A DNA stretch of 64,000 nt from Diabrotica undecimpunctata (GCF_040954645.1 NC_092803.1:84430417-84494416); one strand, 5' to 3'. Positions 12,601-27,600 are shown, counted from the stretch's first letter. Numbers and translations: made by a program. The notes: a model not told the origin generated them from the letters alone.

Positions 12601-15600
12601 TCGTAAATAATCACCAAATGCTCTCAGTGATGCGGAAGATAGGTGGAGGGCCGTAAAGCCCAAAAAAATTGTTCTCTAACTATTCCACTATTAGTCATTT
12701 CTACAAATCAGGGAAGAAACTAAACAAGCATCTAAATACTCACACTCACTCACACACAATACTCACACCTCTTTCTTTAACCTATATTATATTTGAAGAA
12801 TAAGCTGGAGTAAATTCTCAGAAAAAAAACTAAATTGTTAAGCATATTTTAGTACGTGTGCTTTTCGTACAACGTCAATATTTTAGCTTATTTTACGTTG
12901 GGTTTGACTATTTAAATAGAAATTTTTCCATGTCACATGGACTATTGTAAAATTTAAATACCTGCTATTGTTAGAACTGTGTAGGCTAGGGTTTTTTCAG
13001 CTGGTCATAGACGTACTTTAAGGGTATTACATTATTGGTTTCGGTTTGTTAGATATTTAAACCATTTTCAAAGCATATTATATTTATACAAGTCTGTTTA
13101 TTTTAGTAACGTTATTTATGGTTATTTTTGTCGTTATGATATGACCCAATAAATAGCAAGAAATAAAGAAACTCTTAAAATACATAGGTATTTAGTTAAT
13201 GGTCTTTTGATAGTTTAGATAGAAAAAGTCGATTAGCGAAAGATGGTTTCTGATAAATGTGAACGCTATCTTAAATAGTATAAATTTCGATTTTGTTTGG
13301 AAAACACCAATGATTAATAAAATGGTTAATGGTCTTTAAATAGCCATTCATTAGCATCAGAAAATTTTTGTTTAGTCGATTATAAGCGAGTGAAGAGATC
13401 TGACACAGTTGTTTTTTGCAAGAGTGAATAGTGAGTTTATAGAATATGGAATTAACGTGTGATTATACACCAGTTAAAAAATTTAAGTTGAATCATTTAT
13501 CACTTAACGAAAAGAGTGTTATTCTTAACGTCTACAATTATTTTAAGCAACACAATCCTTCCAATACTGTTGATACTATAGTTGAAATTTCGTCTAAAGT
13601 AATGGGATATTCAAAATCAACTGTATATAACGTTTTAAAAGAGGAAAAATCAGCTGGGATAACGCCACCCAAACCAAGACCAGGAAAACCAAAATTGTCA
13701 AAAATGAATGTGGATGAATTTTTCAAAAATGCAATTCGTAGAATGGTCCATTAATTTTTTTTAACAAACAAATACCAACTTTAGATAAAGTTTTACAAGC
13801 CATTACCGACGATCCCGATTTATCCACAATAAGTAGAGACAAACTTTGGAGAGTTTTGCATGAGTTAAACTTTAAGTATGAAAAAGTGGGCAGACAGTCA
13901 ATGCTTATCGATTCCGAAGAAATTGTGTGTTGGAGACGAGACTACCTCAGAAAAATAAAAAAAATGAGGACAGAAAATAAGAACATTTATTATTTAGATG
14001 AAACGTGGGTTAATGAGGGGCATACTGTAGGGAGAGTTTGGAAAGACAAAACTATAAAAACATGTCGACAAGCATTTCTGGAAGGATATTCACCTGGTTT
14101 CAAGGAACCAACAGGTAAAGGTAGACGAATAACTGTTACCCATATAGGTAGTATGAATGGATTTCTCAAGGAGGGTTTACTTTTGTTTGAATCAAAAAAG
14201 ACCTGTGATTATCACGAAGAGATGAACGGAGACGTGTTTGAAGAATATTTCGAACAGATGATTGAATTCATACCTAAAAATTCAGTTATTGTAATGGACA
14301 ATGCAAGTCACCACTCCAGATTAGTTGAACGTTTACAAACTACTCAATGGAGGAAAGATGAAATTGCAATGTGGTTAACTTCTAAAAATTTAATCTTTGA
14401 CGATACAATGACAAAAGCAGAATTATTAGAGCTTGCTAGAATTAATAAACAAAATTAGAAAAAATATGTCATTGAGGACATAGCCGAAAAACGAGGAATT
14501 GAAATACTTCGCCTACCACCGTATCATTGCGAGCTAAATCCAATTGAATTACAATGGGCCGAAGTTAAAAGTAACGTTGCTCGAAATATTACAACTTTTA
14601 AATTGCCAGATGTTACTATTCTTTTTCATAAATCTATATCCGAAGTAACGACTGAACATTGGCAAAAATGTATTAATCACGTTATGGATATTGAGAAAAA
14701 TATGTGGGGGCTTGATCATATACATAATAGATAGCAGTATAGAACCTATAATAATTCATCCCGGATCGGATAACACTTCGTCTGAAATAGAATATGAGGA
14801 AGCTTAACTTTAAACTGTAGCTCAGAAGTTTATTTTACATTTGAATTAATTGCCGACAACTTCATTGTTTATTTTTTATTTATTTTTTATTGCTAATTTA
14901 ATTTTAATTCTTATTTCCAATATTATTAGTATTAAGAATATTATTATTTATTAATATATAAAAACTTACAGTTTTTGTGTATGTATTTTACGTTTCAGTA
15001 TAATTTATTGTATTTTATTATTTTATATTAACTGTATGTTTCACAAATAATAGAATTTTTATTCTTTTTATGTATATCTTTTTATTTTAAACCAGTATTG
15101 GATTGGATTAATTACTTTGTTCTAAATATCCAAATAAATTTAACCCAAATTTTTCTTTTAAGATTACGTTTTAGTTAGAAGATGTGCACGCCTATGTATT
15201 TCGAGGTGCGAAGATTAGTATTCTGAGAATTTACTCCAGCTTATTCTTCAAATATACTATAGGGTTGATCAATTTTTTCATTGTGGTATATATTTTACTT
15301 ACTCCCAATCAGAGGTAAAATTTTAACACAGAGTAAAAATTTAACGTTATAATTTTATTCTAAAGTAAAAATTTCACGGAGTAAAAATTTAACGTTACAA
15401 CGGAATTTTTTCTCATTTGAGGAGGTTGGATTAAAAGGATATATGTGTTTCTTAAATAACTATGACGTCTACGTTTTGCTCTGTCAATACTTTAGAAAGA
15501 TGTTCTGATTTTGACCTGCTAATTTCTTCTACATATATTTAATTGTTATAGGTGAAGAGTTGGTCCATTATGTCTCGTCAAGTAGTGCTGGGAAGCATCG

Positions 15601-18600
15601 TTACAGTTTTTTATATCTCCCTTTGTCGTTACACCTTTCATCGTATTGCTAGTCAGAAGAGCATAATCTTTTTGACGCTAAATTATAGCTAGTAATTAGT
15701 TTCGATGTTATAACTACATAGTCTCAAGCAATTGCAATCTTAATGTGTTGCCTCTTAAAGCGCTTTTATGTGAAGTCAGAATATTCTGTTTGCAGTTTTG
15801 ACTTATGACCATGTAAATAAAATATTTTTGGACAATTGAAGTAATGAGTTCAGTTTACATATTAATTAAACAATGGGATTCAAATAAATAATACAAATGG
15901 AGATTTTTTTACATTTGAATAAAACTTCCATTGCTATAGCTCCACTTCTATAACTTCCATAGCTTCCTAACGTGTTCCCATTAAACAAACGTGGTGTTTT
16001 CATTTTACAAATTAAAACCCTAATGAGTATTTTTATCCCTTTATTTCCCAATAATTTAATTAACCATGTGTAGAATTATTATATACACTTTTTAGGTGAA
16101 AAAACTGATTAACGAAGCAAAACAAAATTTCACCTCCAGTAGAATTGAAATGACGACAGCCCTAAAAAGTGGGTGGGATGAAATGAAGACAATTTTAAAT
16201 AGACCTCATATCAATAATATGATTTTGGCCTCTTTTAATGCATTTTCTATTGTAATGAGGTAAGATTTAACGGAATTGGCATATCTACATACATATTGCA
16301 AATTAGTATGAGGTAATTAGAACATACTTCGTTTGTAAATTATTGATACCATGGTTTTATGACACAGCTACTTTGCATTTTATGTTATATCGTATTCAAA
16401 GTTTGTCGGTGTGGTCGTATTATTTTTTAAATTCTCGTACAAACTTGTAATCTTATGTCATAAAAATTATGCTATGATGCATGTTCAAACCGAGTATAGC
16501 TTATATGTTTATTGAGAAATTATATTTTAAATATACTGAATGATCTGTAGTAAAATATGAACTAAGTAAATCTTGGAACAAGAATGCTAAGCTGCTTTAT
16601 TTTCTCAAATTTATCAGAAAATAAGGAAGCCTGGACGCAAAAAATACCGCACTTGATAAATTTAAGACATTTGAAAGGTGGTGTTATGCTAGGAATATTA
16701 TGGTCTACAAAACTTACAAGCAAACAGCTGTGTCGCAGAAGTCAGGAAGATGACGAAATTCCCTTAAAAAAGAAAATTAAACTTTACTATCTTGGATACG
16801 TTATAAAAGGACCTAATTAGGGGCTACTATAAAAAAGGTTAAGTTCTTGGATGAAACCTTGATTGGTTTAGGTTATACATACGATAGTTTTGAAAACTTT
16901 AAGCAACGTTTTCCACACCAGCTGATGCTTGCAGGGATTGATTATTAACGGTTTTCTTATTGAATGCTAGTAGACAGATCCGATAGTTTTACTGGCTTCT
17001 ATATGAGAAAAACAAAATAAAAACAGTAGTATCTTATTAAGAATGGAGAGCTGCGAACAGCGAGTTACAGTACTATGACCGCTACCATCCAGTAAGTTCC
17101 ACCACGTGGATTCCAACACGGGGCTACCGCTTGAACATTCTGGACTAAATTGCGACGTATTGAACAGCAAGATCAGCAATTAATAAATTATAAAAACACC
17201 ATGTTAAAATCAATATTTTTCAGTCTGATTTAAAATTATAGTCTGATTTAAATTATTATTGTTGTTACTAAAATCTTTGTAAGTCGAAATAAAAGTTTTA
17301 ATTGTGAAGTTCAGTTTTTAAAAAAGTGTTTTTCCCAAGAACATTCATAATTAGCGTCTGACCGTAACTGGTCTCTAGGTAAGTAGATCAGATTGTGACA
17401 AATCCTACAACTTAACTAATGCTGTAATTGCATGTGAGATTACCTAAACAAAAAATTCAGTTAAACATAGTAACATTCAATATCTATAGAGGAAAAACTT
17501 TATAGGTTGGAAGGAAAATTTAAACATCTAAAATCTGAAATCACTGGACCAAGGTAAATAAAAACAAACAGCAAAAAGTGCATATCACTACAATCTGGGA
17601 ACATACTTTACAAAAAGGCAGAGAAAATTAAAGTTTTTTTATGAAGTTTGACAAAAATAAAACAAGATCTGAAATAACATCAAAGAGAACATATAATAGA
17701 GATTATAGAAGAAAATAGAAGTTTAAGAGCTTAAGCTTAAGGTCCAGACTAAAACGAAAAAAGAACATGACGATAGAACATAAATAAAGCCAAATCAAAA
17801 AAATCAAAGCCCAAATAACGAAAATAATAATGATGTCTATAGTTTTAAAAATAGGCTGTCCTATACAACAAGGAAAAACTTAAAAAATACTCTAATCTTA
17901 GTTTGTTGCAAGAAAATATTTAATAACTCTATTTGTGAACTCGAAAACTAACTTAGTTTTCTATATAAACTATGTATGTAACTATTATTTCAAGAAAACC
18001 GGTTAGTTATTTTTTTTCTCTTTTTAGTTTAAACACGTTAAAGTTTTGGCTTCCGGGAATCTTCCAATCTATTAGTGACTACCAAAACAACCACAACGGT
18101 ACCAGTAGTAGTATGTGCGTAATGCTAGGAGAGATGAGTAAACCAAAAAATATTACTTCTAGTCAAGAATGTTCAGTGGTAAGTAATTTTGATTTTTATC
18201 TAAAGTAGCAAAAAATTAATAATGAGCACAAAAGACAATTCCAAAGCAGATATTAAGTTTGGATTAACTAAAAATTGTAAGGCTTCCCATAATGTTCATC
18301 TATAAATACTTGTCATTTGGGACTTAAAATAAGCGATTTGATGAAGTGCACCATTCAACCTGCACAAAAAGCAATCTTCTTTATTTTTCTAGGATTTGGA
18401 TAACTTTTCCGTTTACCTTAGGACCTTCATTGTAGCAGCTGCGAGAGTTGGAGTTTTTGTGGTAGCTGGGACTTTAGTCCGAATTGTAGGAGTAAAAAGA
18501 CTGTGTAGTAAGTATTTATCAAATCTGCTGTACCACAAGATCAATTATTCAAAATATGTTCTAGATTTATGGTAAGACAGATGTATTGTTTTTGCAGTAA

Positions 18601-21600
18601 AAGTAATTTTAAACATACCCGGATATCGTCTAAAGCAGTGGTCGCCCCAGTTGTTTAGCAATAAGCACCTTTGATCTTTTTGAAACCTAGTGAAAGCTAC
18701 CTTATAAATACAGTTGGGGTGGGGACCTGAGGGAGATAAGTGGGGGGTCTAAGAAATTTTGAAATTTATACACCTGAAAGTCACATTTTTCACTACTCTG
18801 GCAACTAAAAATTTGTTTTCACTCTTATGATATTCAGGAGATATATAAATAAATTTTAGGATACATTTAAAGAAGCAAATTTAAAATCTTACATTTATTA
18901 TAGTTTATCTTAATGTTACAAAGAAAATTAAACTAAACTACTTAACTGAAGAAAGTTTTTATGAAGAAAAAGCAAATGTGTCATTAAACACCAAAAAGTT
19001 TAAATAAAGTAAACATGTATGAAAAATACAAGACAGACAATGAAACATTGAAAAATACTTGCCTAGGGAGAAGAGTAACATTTTTAACTATTTTTTAATA
19101 TTAGATAAGTACGTCATTGATGACATCCGCACACACTCGACAAGATCTTCATCAACAAGTCAATTTCTGTACTTTTTTTTAACGATTTTCATGTTGCAGA
19201 TAGTTGCTTCACACAAGTACGTTAAACTAAATAACGCTTTCTGGTCAAAATTTTTTTTACTTGGCTTGAGTTAACTTTACATTCACAGTCTGTTTTCTCA
19301 AGGCTTCTTCTTCAAGTGCCATCTTCGTTCCGAAGCTTGGCGATCATCAGGGCTATACGTATTTTCGAAACTGCTGACCGAAACAATTCGTTGCTGCTAC
19401 AGCTATACCATTCCCGTAGATTCTTTAGCCAGGAGTTTCGTCTTCTTACTATGCACCTTTTTCCCGCTATTTTCCCTTGCATAATTATTCGAAGCAGTTC
19501 GTATCTTTCGCCTCTTGTAATGTGTCCCAAGTATTGTAGTTTTCGTTTTTTGATCGTAAATATGACTTCCTTTTCTTTATTCACTCTTCTCAAGACCTCG
19601 ACATTTGTGACTCTCTCGGTCCATGATATTCTCAGGATTCTGCGATACATCCACAGTTCAAATGCCTCTAATTTTTTGGTATCAATCTTTTTCAACGTCC
19701 ATGACTCCATTCCGCAGAACAGCACAGAAAGTACGTAACATCTCATCAGGCGAAGTTTCATTTCAAGGCTCAAATCTCTTCCGCAGAACACTCTCTTCAT
19801 TTTAGTGAATATGGATCTGGCTTTTTCTATTCTTATTTTGATTTCTGCTGAGCTATCGTTGTCTTCATTTATAAAAGTGCCTAAATATTTGTATTTGCTC
19901 GATCGATAATTTCATTGTTTAAATATAAATTTTGGACATTTTGTGTTGATTTCGATATTACCATTTAGTTTTCTTTATGTTCAAAGATAGTCCATATTCT
20001 TCGCTGCAGTCTGCTATCTTATTCACCAATGTCTGTAGCTCTTCAAGTGTTTCTGCGATCAGAACGGTGTCGTTGGCAGATCTCAGATTGTTTAATCTAA
20101 CACCATTTATTTTAATACCTACGGATTGCTCAGAGAGTGTTCTATTCATTACGTCTTCGGAATAGAGATTAAACAGGGTTGGTGACAGTATACACCCTTG
20201 TCTCACACCTCGCTTTATTTCAATTTCTTCAGTGCTATTATTCTCTACTCTCACTACTGCTTTCTGATTGTAGTGCATATTTGCTATTAGTCGGATGTCT
20301 CGTTTATCTAAATTCTTTTCTGTCAGGAGTCTGATTAGGTGATCATGCCGCACTTTATCAAAGGCATTGTTGTATTATATGAAACACATGAATACATCTT
20401 GATTTATGTCAAGACATCTTTGAGACATGACGTTCAGTGCAAACAACGCCTCTCTTGTTCCAAGTCCATTTCGGAATCCAAACTGGGTATTATTGATGTC
20501 CATTTCCAGTTTTCTGTGTACTCTAGAGTGTATAATTTTCAGGAAGATTTTCAGTACATGGCTCATCAGACTGATTGTACGGTAATCACTACATTGTTTG
20601 GCATTTATCTTTTTTGGTATAATAATAAAGGTGGATAAAAGCCATTCTTGTGGTATTTTTCCTGATGTATAAATGCTATTGAAAAGTTCAACTAAAATGT
20701 GAATCGAGTCTTTTTCTATTAGTTTAAGGATTTCCGTTGATATTTCATCTGGACCTGGGGCTTTACCATTTTTCATTCTTTTTAGTGCGTACATTACTTC
20801 TTCTTCCGTTATTTCTGGACCTTCGTCTCCTTGTATGTTACTTAGCTCAGATTCTTGTCTATCATCTGCAAAGAGTTCTTCAATATAGTTTTTCCATGTC
20901 TTCAACTGTTCTTCTAGTTCTGTCATTATGTTTCCGTTGACATTATACAGGGTATTTGGCTGCTTACGTTTTTGTGTATCTGCAAGTTCTTTCACTTTTT
21001 TATGTACATTAAAAATATCATGTTTTGCCTGCAATTGCTCTATTTCTTCACATTTTCTTTTATAAAAATCTTCTTTTGCTATTCTCATTTCTATTTTGAT
21101 TTCTTTCTGTATTTGTTTATACCTTTGTTCGTTTTTTCCTTTCATTATTTTCCGATTGTCCATGAGAAGAAGGATCTTATCAGTCATCCACCTTTGCTTT
21201 ATTTTTGGTTTTTCTTTAGTCAGAATTTTCTTCGCAGGACCTGTTATCGCCATTTTTACGTTTTGCCATTTTTTATCTATGTTGTTCGTTGGCTGAGATG
21301 TTTCTTTTTCATGAAGTATTTTCAAATTATTATTAATACATTTTTGCAGTTTCTCCTTTACCTCCAGGTTACATAAATGACTGACGTCTATCTGATTTGC
21401 TCTTCTTTTCTGCTCTAATGTTTTTAGTTTAATACTCATTTGCGCTATTAGAGGGTTATGGTCTGAAAAGACATTTGCGCCTGGGTAAGCTTTAACTGAT
21501 TTTAAGGAGTTTCTGTAGTTTGAAGAATGTATTAGATACAATCATGTTATTCTACTGGCAGAATTGAAGTAGTCAGTCACCTCGTTCATTTCTTTTACCG

Positions 21601-24600
21601 AGTCCGTATTCTCCTACATGCTTGCCACTTTTTCCTTTACCAATTTTTGAGTTAAAATCACCTAGAATTACGGTGATGTCTCGTGGTTTCGTTGATTTTA
21701 ATACTTGATTGATTTCTTCGTAAAATTGTTCAATTTGGTCCTCGGATTTATCTGCAGTAGATGCATAGATCTGTATGATATTTAGTTTACTTGTGTTTGT
21801 TTGTAGTTGGAGAAATAAGAGCCGATCTGATACTGGAGTAAAATATACTGCATCATAGACTTAGATACGAAAACTGCTACGCCGTGTCTGTGTTGAGTAC
21901 TACTGTTTCCGGAGTAATATACCATGCCATTTGTTGTCGAAAGGTCTCAAGGCTTGAGACAACATAATTCAAAGTGAAGTCCTGCTAAAAATCAATTAAT
22001 TCCATTTCTAATGAAGCACTGTTTCCTTAAAAGTGCTCTATAATACAAACTGCAAAGTCTCCAGCATCAATCTTCATAAGAGGAAATTTTACAATTTATG
22101 CTAATATTAAGATTTTTTAAAGTCTTGGAAGTGAGAGTTAAATTTATGTTTATGTCCGAAATAACTTCGATCATTGTCTTGTTTGTCAAGTATATCCTTC
22201 AAACATGTAAAATGTTTTAATTCATCTAGGATAAGATTATTTTCCCAGAGATTAAGCTTTTTTGAAAACCACAAAACAGCTGAAGTGTTTCACTGAGTTC
22301 TTTGTACTTTCCCTGGACCTGCAAGTTGAGGCAATTGAACTTTTCTATGATATCTACAGGAAACGTAAAATCTCATTACCAAACTGAGTCCTATAGTTCA
22401 GGAAATGATTCTTCTTGTTCTTTTAAAAACATTACTAAAACAGGAAACAGCTCATTAACATGCTGCAAAACTTTGTCTCTGATAAGCCAACGTAGTAGTA
22501 AATCATCATACTGGAAATCCAGTTCATCAGTTAGTTTTCAGAATAAATGTATCAGAAATATATAGACCCTCACTTTGTTTACTACTTTCACAACAGTTTG
22601 CATAACATCAGTGATTGACGACTGGTTCAAAATCTGGCTTAAATACCATCAAAAATGTAAGAAGATGAACAATAAATTTTAGAGTTTAATAAGCAATGTA
22701 ATAAATTACAATTCGAAGTACCACCCACTAACGTTGGAATAAAATGATACAAGCATTCAAAAATATGTAATTTAATGACTAGCTTTGTTACTGTAACTAA
22801 ATATTAAGATCTGGTCAAAGTTTTTTCGTAGAGTTGTTATATTTAAACCTCCTATGTACTGTGCGATTCGCACAAGTCTGCGAAGTACAAAACACTATAG
22901 CACTGTTACAGTTTTTAAGTCACTAACTAGGACATAAACTAAGGATGTTTTCTTTACTTTAATAAACTTAATTAACAACAAACGCTTGCGAAACGTGTAG
23001 CTGTTAAACTATAAGCGAGAAACACAACTATATAAAATACGCGAGAGTTAACAATCTAAACTAAAAAAAGAATGTTGGTTTCTAAGTTGATACTAACTAA
23101 TAAACGCAGCGTCTACCCTGGGTGAATTCTAACTTTTTACTAACTACATTCGAATTATAATTGCAATGCCTACCAAGGGGTTGGTGGGGGACAACTTCGA
23201 AATTTCTCTTGGTTAGGTAAAACCACATTTTTAATGTTTGTTACCCAGGATTTCCTGAGTACAAGTTTTGGGTGGGTAAAATCATCTTCTGAAGGTAAAA
23301 ATTATTTTACTACCAGAGGCGTAACAACACTTGAATACATTGCTGTAAGCATTTCTTACAGAAATTTATCCAATCAGTGAGGCTTAAAAACTTCCCACAC
23401 AATGTTTGCTGATAATATGTATAATGTATAATACAATGATATGGAAGAAACTCAGGAACGTTACTTTCTTTGAGCTACTTCCCAATGCCCACCATTGATG
23501 GAGCTCCATCGGTTAATGAATCTACCCAAGTATTCAGATACTTTCAGAGTGTACCCAAGTATTTACTGGTACAAATATGTCCTGTCCTATGGTAAGACAC
23601 AAAAGCGGTATCATTTTTACCAACTCTTCTATGGTAGCTAAGTTAAGAAAGCCATTCGTACAAAAAAAGCTAACTGAGCTGTATCAACGACATTGATCGT
23701 TGCAGAGAAAAATAACTGCAAATATCTAGGTCGGTTTTAAGTTGTAAGACTATCATATAGCTTATAATTTCAACTCTGCTCATGACTGTGTTTGCACAGA
23801 GTTGTATATATTTAATGGCAGATATTATTTCTAGTTTATTGTTGAAACTATCAGATAAGCTATCGCCAGCGTCTAAAAAGCATCTTTAATGAGCCTCTCA
23901 TCTTCGAATGGATTTTTGTTTTGTGCAATATACTGTGGTCCAACTACTTTATTTTTATTTATTTTTTAAAATTTTTGAGCAACTTCGCCGTTTGTTATTT
24001 TTGTGATCATTTAGTGATGTTTATATAGTTTTATCTTCCTATTTATTTCTTCTGGAACTTCGTTCGAACTACCAAACTATATGTGTCTTTATTCTTAAAT
24101 TTCTTTTTTCTTCTGGTTTTTTCAGGTATTTCAATAGCAGTGTCTTTGATAATGTATATTCCTCTAAATTATATTATGACTTTCTTTCATGTTCCAGCTT
24201 ATTTTCTTTACTATTTTTGCCATGAATGGACCTTGTTTTTCACTTTTTAACATCCACCACTTGATTTTTTTTTGGCTCACAGCCTCACTAACTACTACCT
24301 TGTAGTCCTTACATTCACATATATCTTCTTTTCTTGTCATAAAATAGTCTCTTTAAGAGTAATTTTGTCCACTTTTGTACGTTATAAGTTAACTTTCTCG
24401 CTATTGAAAGAATACCTATGTTAACAATCGTCATATCTAATGTTGCAAAAAAATACTTGCGCAGTAGTTGAGCACTATGAAAACACCGGTCATATGCTAG
24501 ACTATAACAAAGCTCACATTTTGGCACAGACTGACAACTACAAAAGTAGATTATTTCTTGAGATGTATCACATTAACAAAAATAAAAACACTTTAAATTA

Positions 24601-27600
24601 TAAAACGGACACTGGACAGTTAAGTAACATATATTGTAATATATTGAACAAAATTTATAAATATTCAAAATAGCCAACATTTATCTTAATAACAACTAAC
24701 CTTAATATTTCATCAAAAAAATATCATTCTTCTAACGTTTCCTTTATTGTTATTTTTATTTTTACATTTGAAGTAATTTTAATTTTTTTTATCGTATTGC
24801 TGTAACGAACGTGCTTAAGACAATTTAATCTTGACATTCAATATTTTACATACTTCAATGTCAGTTTTTATTTGTTAAATCTTTTAATTTTCTGGGTCTT
24901 TTAAATGTATTTCTAGGTACGTCAATTTTGTAATGTTCAAATTGTTTTACAGTTTACTCCTGATGAAGCTATTAAATAAATATCGAAATATTGAGTTTCC
25001 TAGAAAAAACAAAGATTTTTATTAGAGAAATACATACATTTAAGGGGATGGTTAGGTTGGGATGTGATTCTCGAGAAATAAGGGTTCATTTTGTAATAAT
25101 TTCACCACTGCAAATAGGTAGCAACGCATAGGTTGATGTAAATGATAATAAAACACATTGCTTGATGTGGTGTATTCAGATGAAAAATAAAACAATAAAC
25201 ATTATTAAAACTACATTATACAGATACGCACATGTTGATTGTTATATAGACAATATGACAATGCCAATGAATATGGCAGACAACCGTTGACAGCATCCCA
25301 CGTCACAATGGTTGACAGGGTTGCCAAGTATAATCTTGTTACATCCTCCCCCTTTGGATCAGACGTAGAAGATGACTGATACAAAACATGTATGATTCTA
25401 CATTCTACATTCTTCGTAGTTAAGTCTGAAACAGGTTTGGATATACCTACGAAGTTTTACACAAAACGTCGAAACCAACTACAAGTTTGTAAAAATGATA
25501 AAACATGTTTAACATTGCGTGGTATAGGCATGTCAGCAATTGCTGATATCTTCCCAGGTTCAGGAGCGATCCCTTTGGCGTCAGAAGGTGTCCTAAATGC
25601 TTGAAGAGCGCACAAAAGTACATTTCGCCCTATTTACACACAATTTAAATACTTGCAATCTTTGAAACACATTAGTTAGATCGTTGATATGATTTTCAAA
25701 CGAACTAGATAGAATAATAATATCATCTAAATATGCCAAAATAGTGACACTTATTAATCCGCTACGAAAACGATCAATAAGCCTTTGGAAAGTAGCAGGC
25801 GCGTTTCGGAGACCAAAAGGCATACGATTAAATCTAAAAATACCAAAAGCAGTAATAAAAGAAGTTTTATCTCGATCTGATGGACGAACACTTATTTGAT
25901 GATAACCACTTTTCAAATCTAGTGTTGTCATAAATAGTGTCTGTGTTGTCGCATGCAACAGATCGTCCATCCTCGGCAGAGGATACCTATCTGGTACAGT
26001 TATTTCGTTGAGGCGTCTGTAATCGACGCACATGCGAAAAGTACCGTCTTTTTTAGGAACGAGCACAGTAGGTGCAGCATAAGCTGAGTCGGATTCATCA
26101 ATGATTTCCATTTCCAATAAATGATGGATTTCATTTTTGAGTATTTCAGCTTTCTGAGGAGTTGTCCTATAAGGAGACACAGCGATTGGAATATCACTGG
26201 TTAAATTAATACAATGTTCAGCAAATGGTGTATGTTCATTATGTTTCATAAAAACACCACTGTACTGATTTATCAAGCATTGTAAGGTACTACGATCAGA
26301 AGTATTTAACTGTGAGGCTTCGTCCTGTCGTAAAGTGAGTTCAAGAAGGTTAATTGAAGCATTGCAGGAGTTAGGTTCCCGTAATAATTGATGTTGAATA
26401 TTAGGAGAATCAGCAAATGAGAATTTCATTTGAGTGATATTACTAATAATATCAGTATTTTTTAAGAAGTCTATGCCAAGAAGAGTTTTAGCTGATGTGT
26501 GCTCAGGAAATGCAACAAAAGTTGTAGGTATGGACCTATCTAATAGGAGAACCAAACATTCAAAAATATGTGCTGTTACTGTGCGGCTTACGGCGTCAGC
26601 AAGCACTAAACTCATTTTCTTGGAAACATAGTGTAGACCTTTGTTTAAAAAATGATTGTGTAGCTTAATTCCAGCTATAGTACATTTTGCTCCAGTATCA
26701 ACATACTTATGCGAAACCATTCAAACCTAAGACACTTATTGGTAAGAGGGGGCGATTATTCAAATTGTTAGTTTCTGCTAAAAGAAACTCTACAGAAGAG
26801 GCTGCTTCTGTGGTAATAGGATTTACAGAAATTTCACAGTTAGGACAATTAGTGCGAACCTAACAAACTACACTGGAAGAACGTTGAGGAGGTACATTTG
26901 AATTGCTAGGATTCGTATATAGACGATTAGGAGGTACATACGTGCTAACAATCATTAGAATTAGATTGTTTAGTCTTTTGACTAATATTGCTAAATTTTC
27001 TGCATTCTGACTGAATATGGCCAAAATGTTTCCAAAACGTACACTTCGATTTGAATTTTATTTTGCGAGGGTCCTTTTTTGGATTTGATTGAGGTTTTTG
27101 TCGATGATCAGAGTCGGTAGCAACTAAACCTTCCTTTAAGGATGCTTCGATTTCTCGAGATTCCATTAAAAGTTCCTTAAAGTTTTAAAATTTATTTCTT
27201 GGTAGCCTTTTTCGTAATTTGCGTACCAGTAAGCCATAAACCATATCCAACTGAACCTCTTCAGTTAGGGTATAAGGTAATTGTGCAAGCAAAGCTCGAA
27301 TATGGGAAACAAATAATTCAGTAGGTTCACTAGAATTTTGTTCACGCGAGAATACTTCTCGAAATATTAAATGAGGCGGAATTTTTTTCGAATAGGCATC
27401 GTTTAAGGCCTGTACAGCATCTTCCCATGTGAGAACTGTATTTTTAATACCTTGCCACCATGTAGCAGCAAAACCATTAAGCAGCATGGATAAACCACGA
27501 AGAGCATTCTCATCACTTATTTGGGAGCAGTCCTTAAAAGTGATTATTAAATTTCCACCTGACATATGTGTAGGAGTTCTCGTAAGATCTCTGATTTGTA

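Larger units (their letters stand above)
11861..15395. mobile_element. outer TA-flanked element with alternating inverted subterminal motif
   Basis: ACGTTAAATTTTTACTC at 11861-11877 is matched perfectly in inverted form at 15379-15395, and both ends are flanked by TA (11859-11860, 15396-15397). Inside each end the same motif recurs in alternating orientation (AGAGTAAAATTTTAACG, ACTCTAAAGTAAAATTT; on the right 15316-15395), like binding-site arrays. Without the nested transposon at 12781-15263 the element would be about 1.05 kb, with a left arm of about 920 bp and a right arm of about 130 bp. No transposase of its own was recognised, so it is probably non-autonomous. Confidence 0.65.
18637..23945 (-). 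mobile_element. hAT element (ZBED/GTF2IRD2-like), decayed and split by a LINE
   Basis: The left boundary CAGTGGTCGCCCCA (18637-18650) has the CAG(N)GGTC start typical of hAT ends. On the - strand, decayed coding runs from about 23945 to 21960 and resumes at 19275-19080, with the LINE 19307-21944 in between. No right-hand terminal repeat was found, so the 5' end seems lost near 23945. Confidence 0.6.

Noticed and set aside
15866..16051. 61-codon - strand ORF before exon B
   Set aside because: No recognisable motif and located in a pyrimidine-rich intron end.
19316..21376. Several + strand ORFs of 60-140 codons (Phe/Leu/Ser rich)
   Set aside because: They lie opposite the - strand LINE and have the composition of antisense shadows of its lysine-rich protein.
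23860..23905. hAT 8-bp TSD candidate GTCTAAAAAG matching GTCTAAAG at 18629
   Set aside because: It falls inside hAT coding similarity, lacks a terminal repeat beside it and differs in length, so it is chance similarity.
24315..24527. 70-codon - strand ORF with cysteines
   Set aside because: Overlaps the Penelope fragment on the opposite strand and shows no coding pattern.
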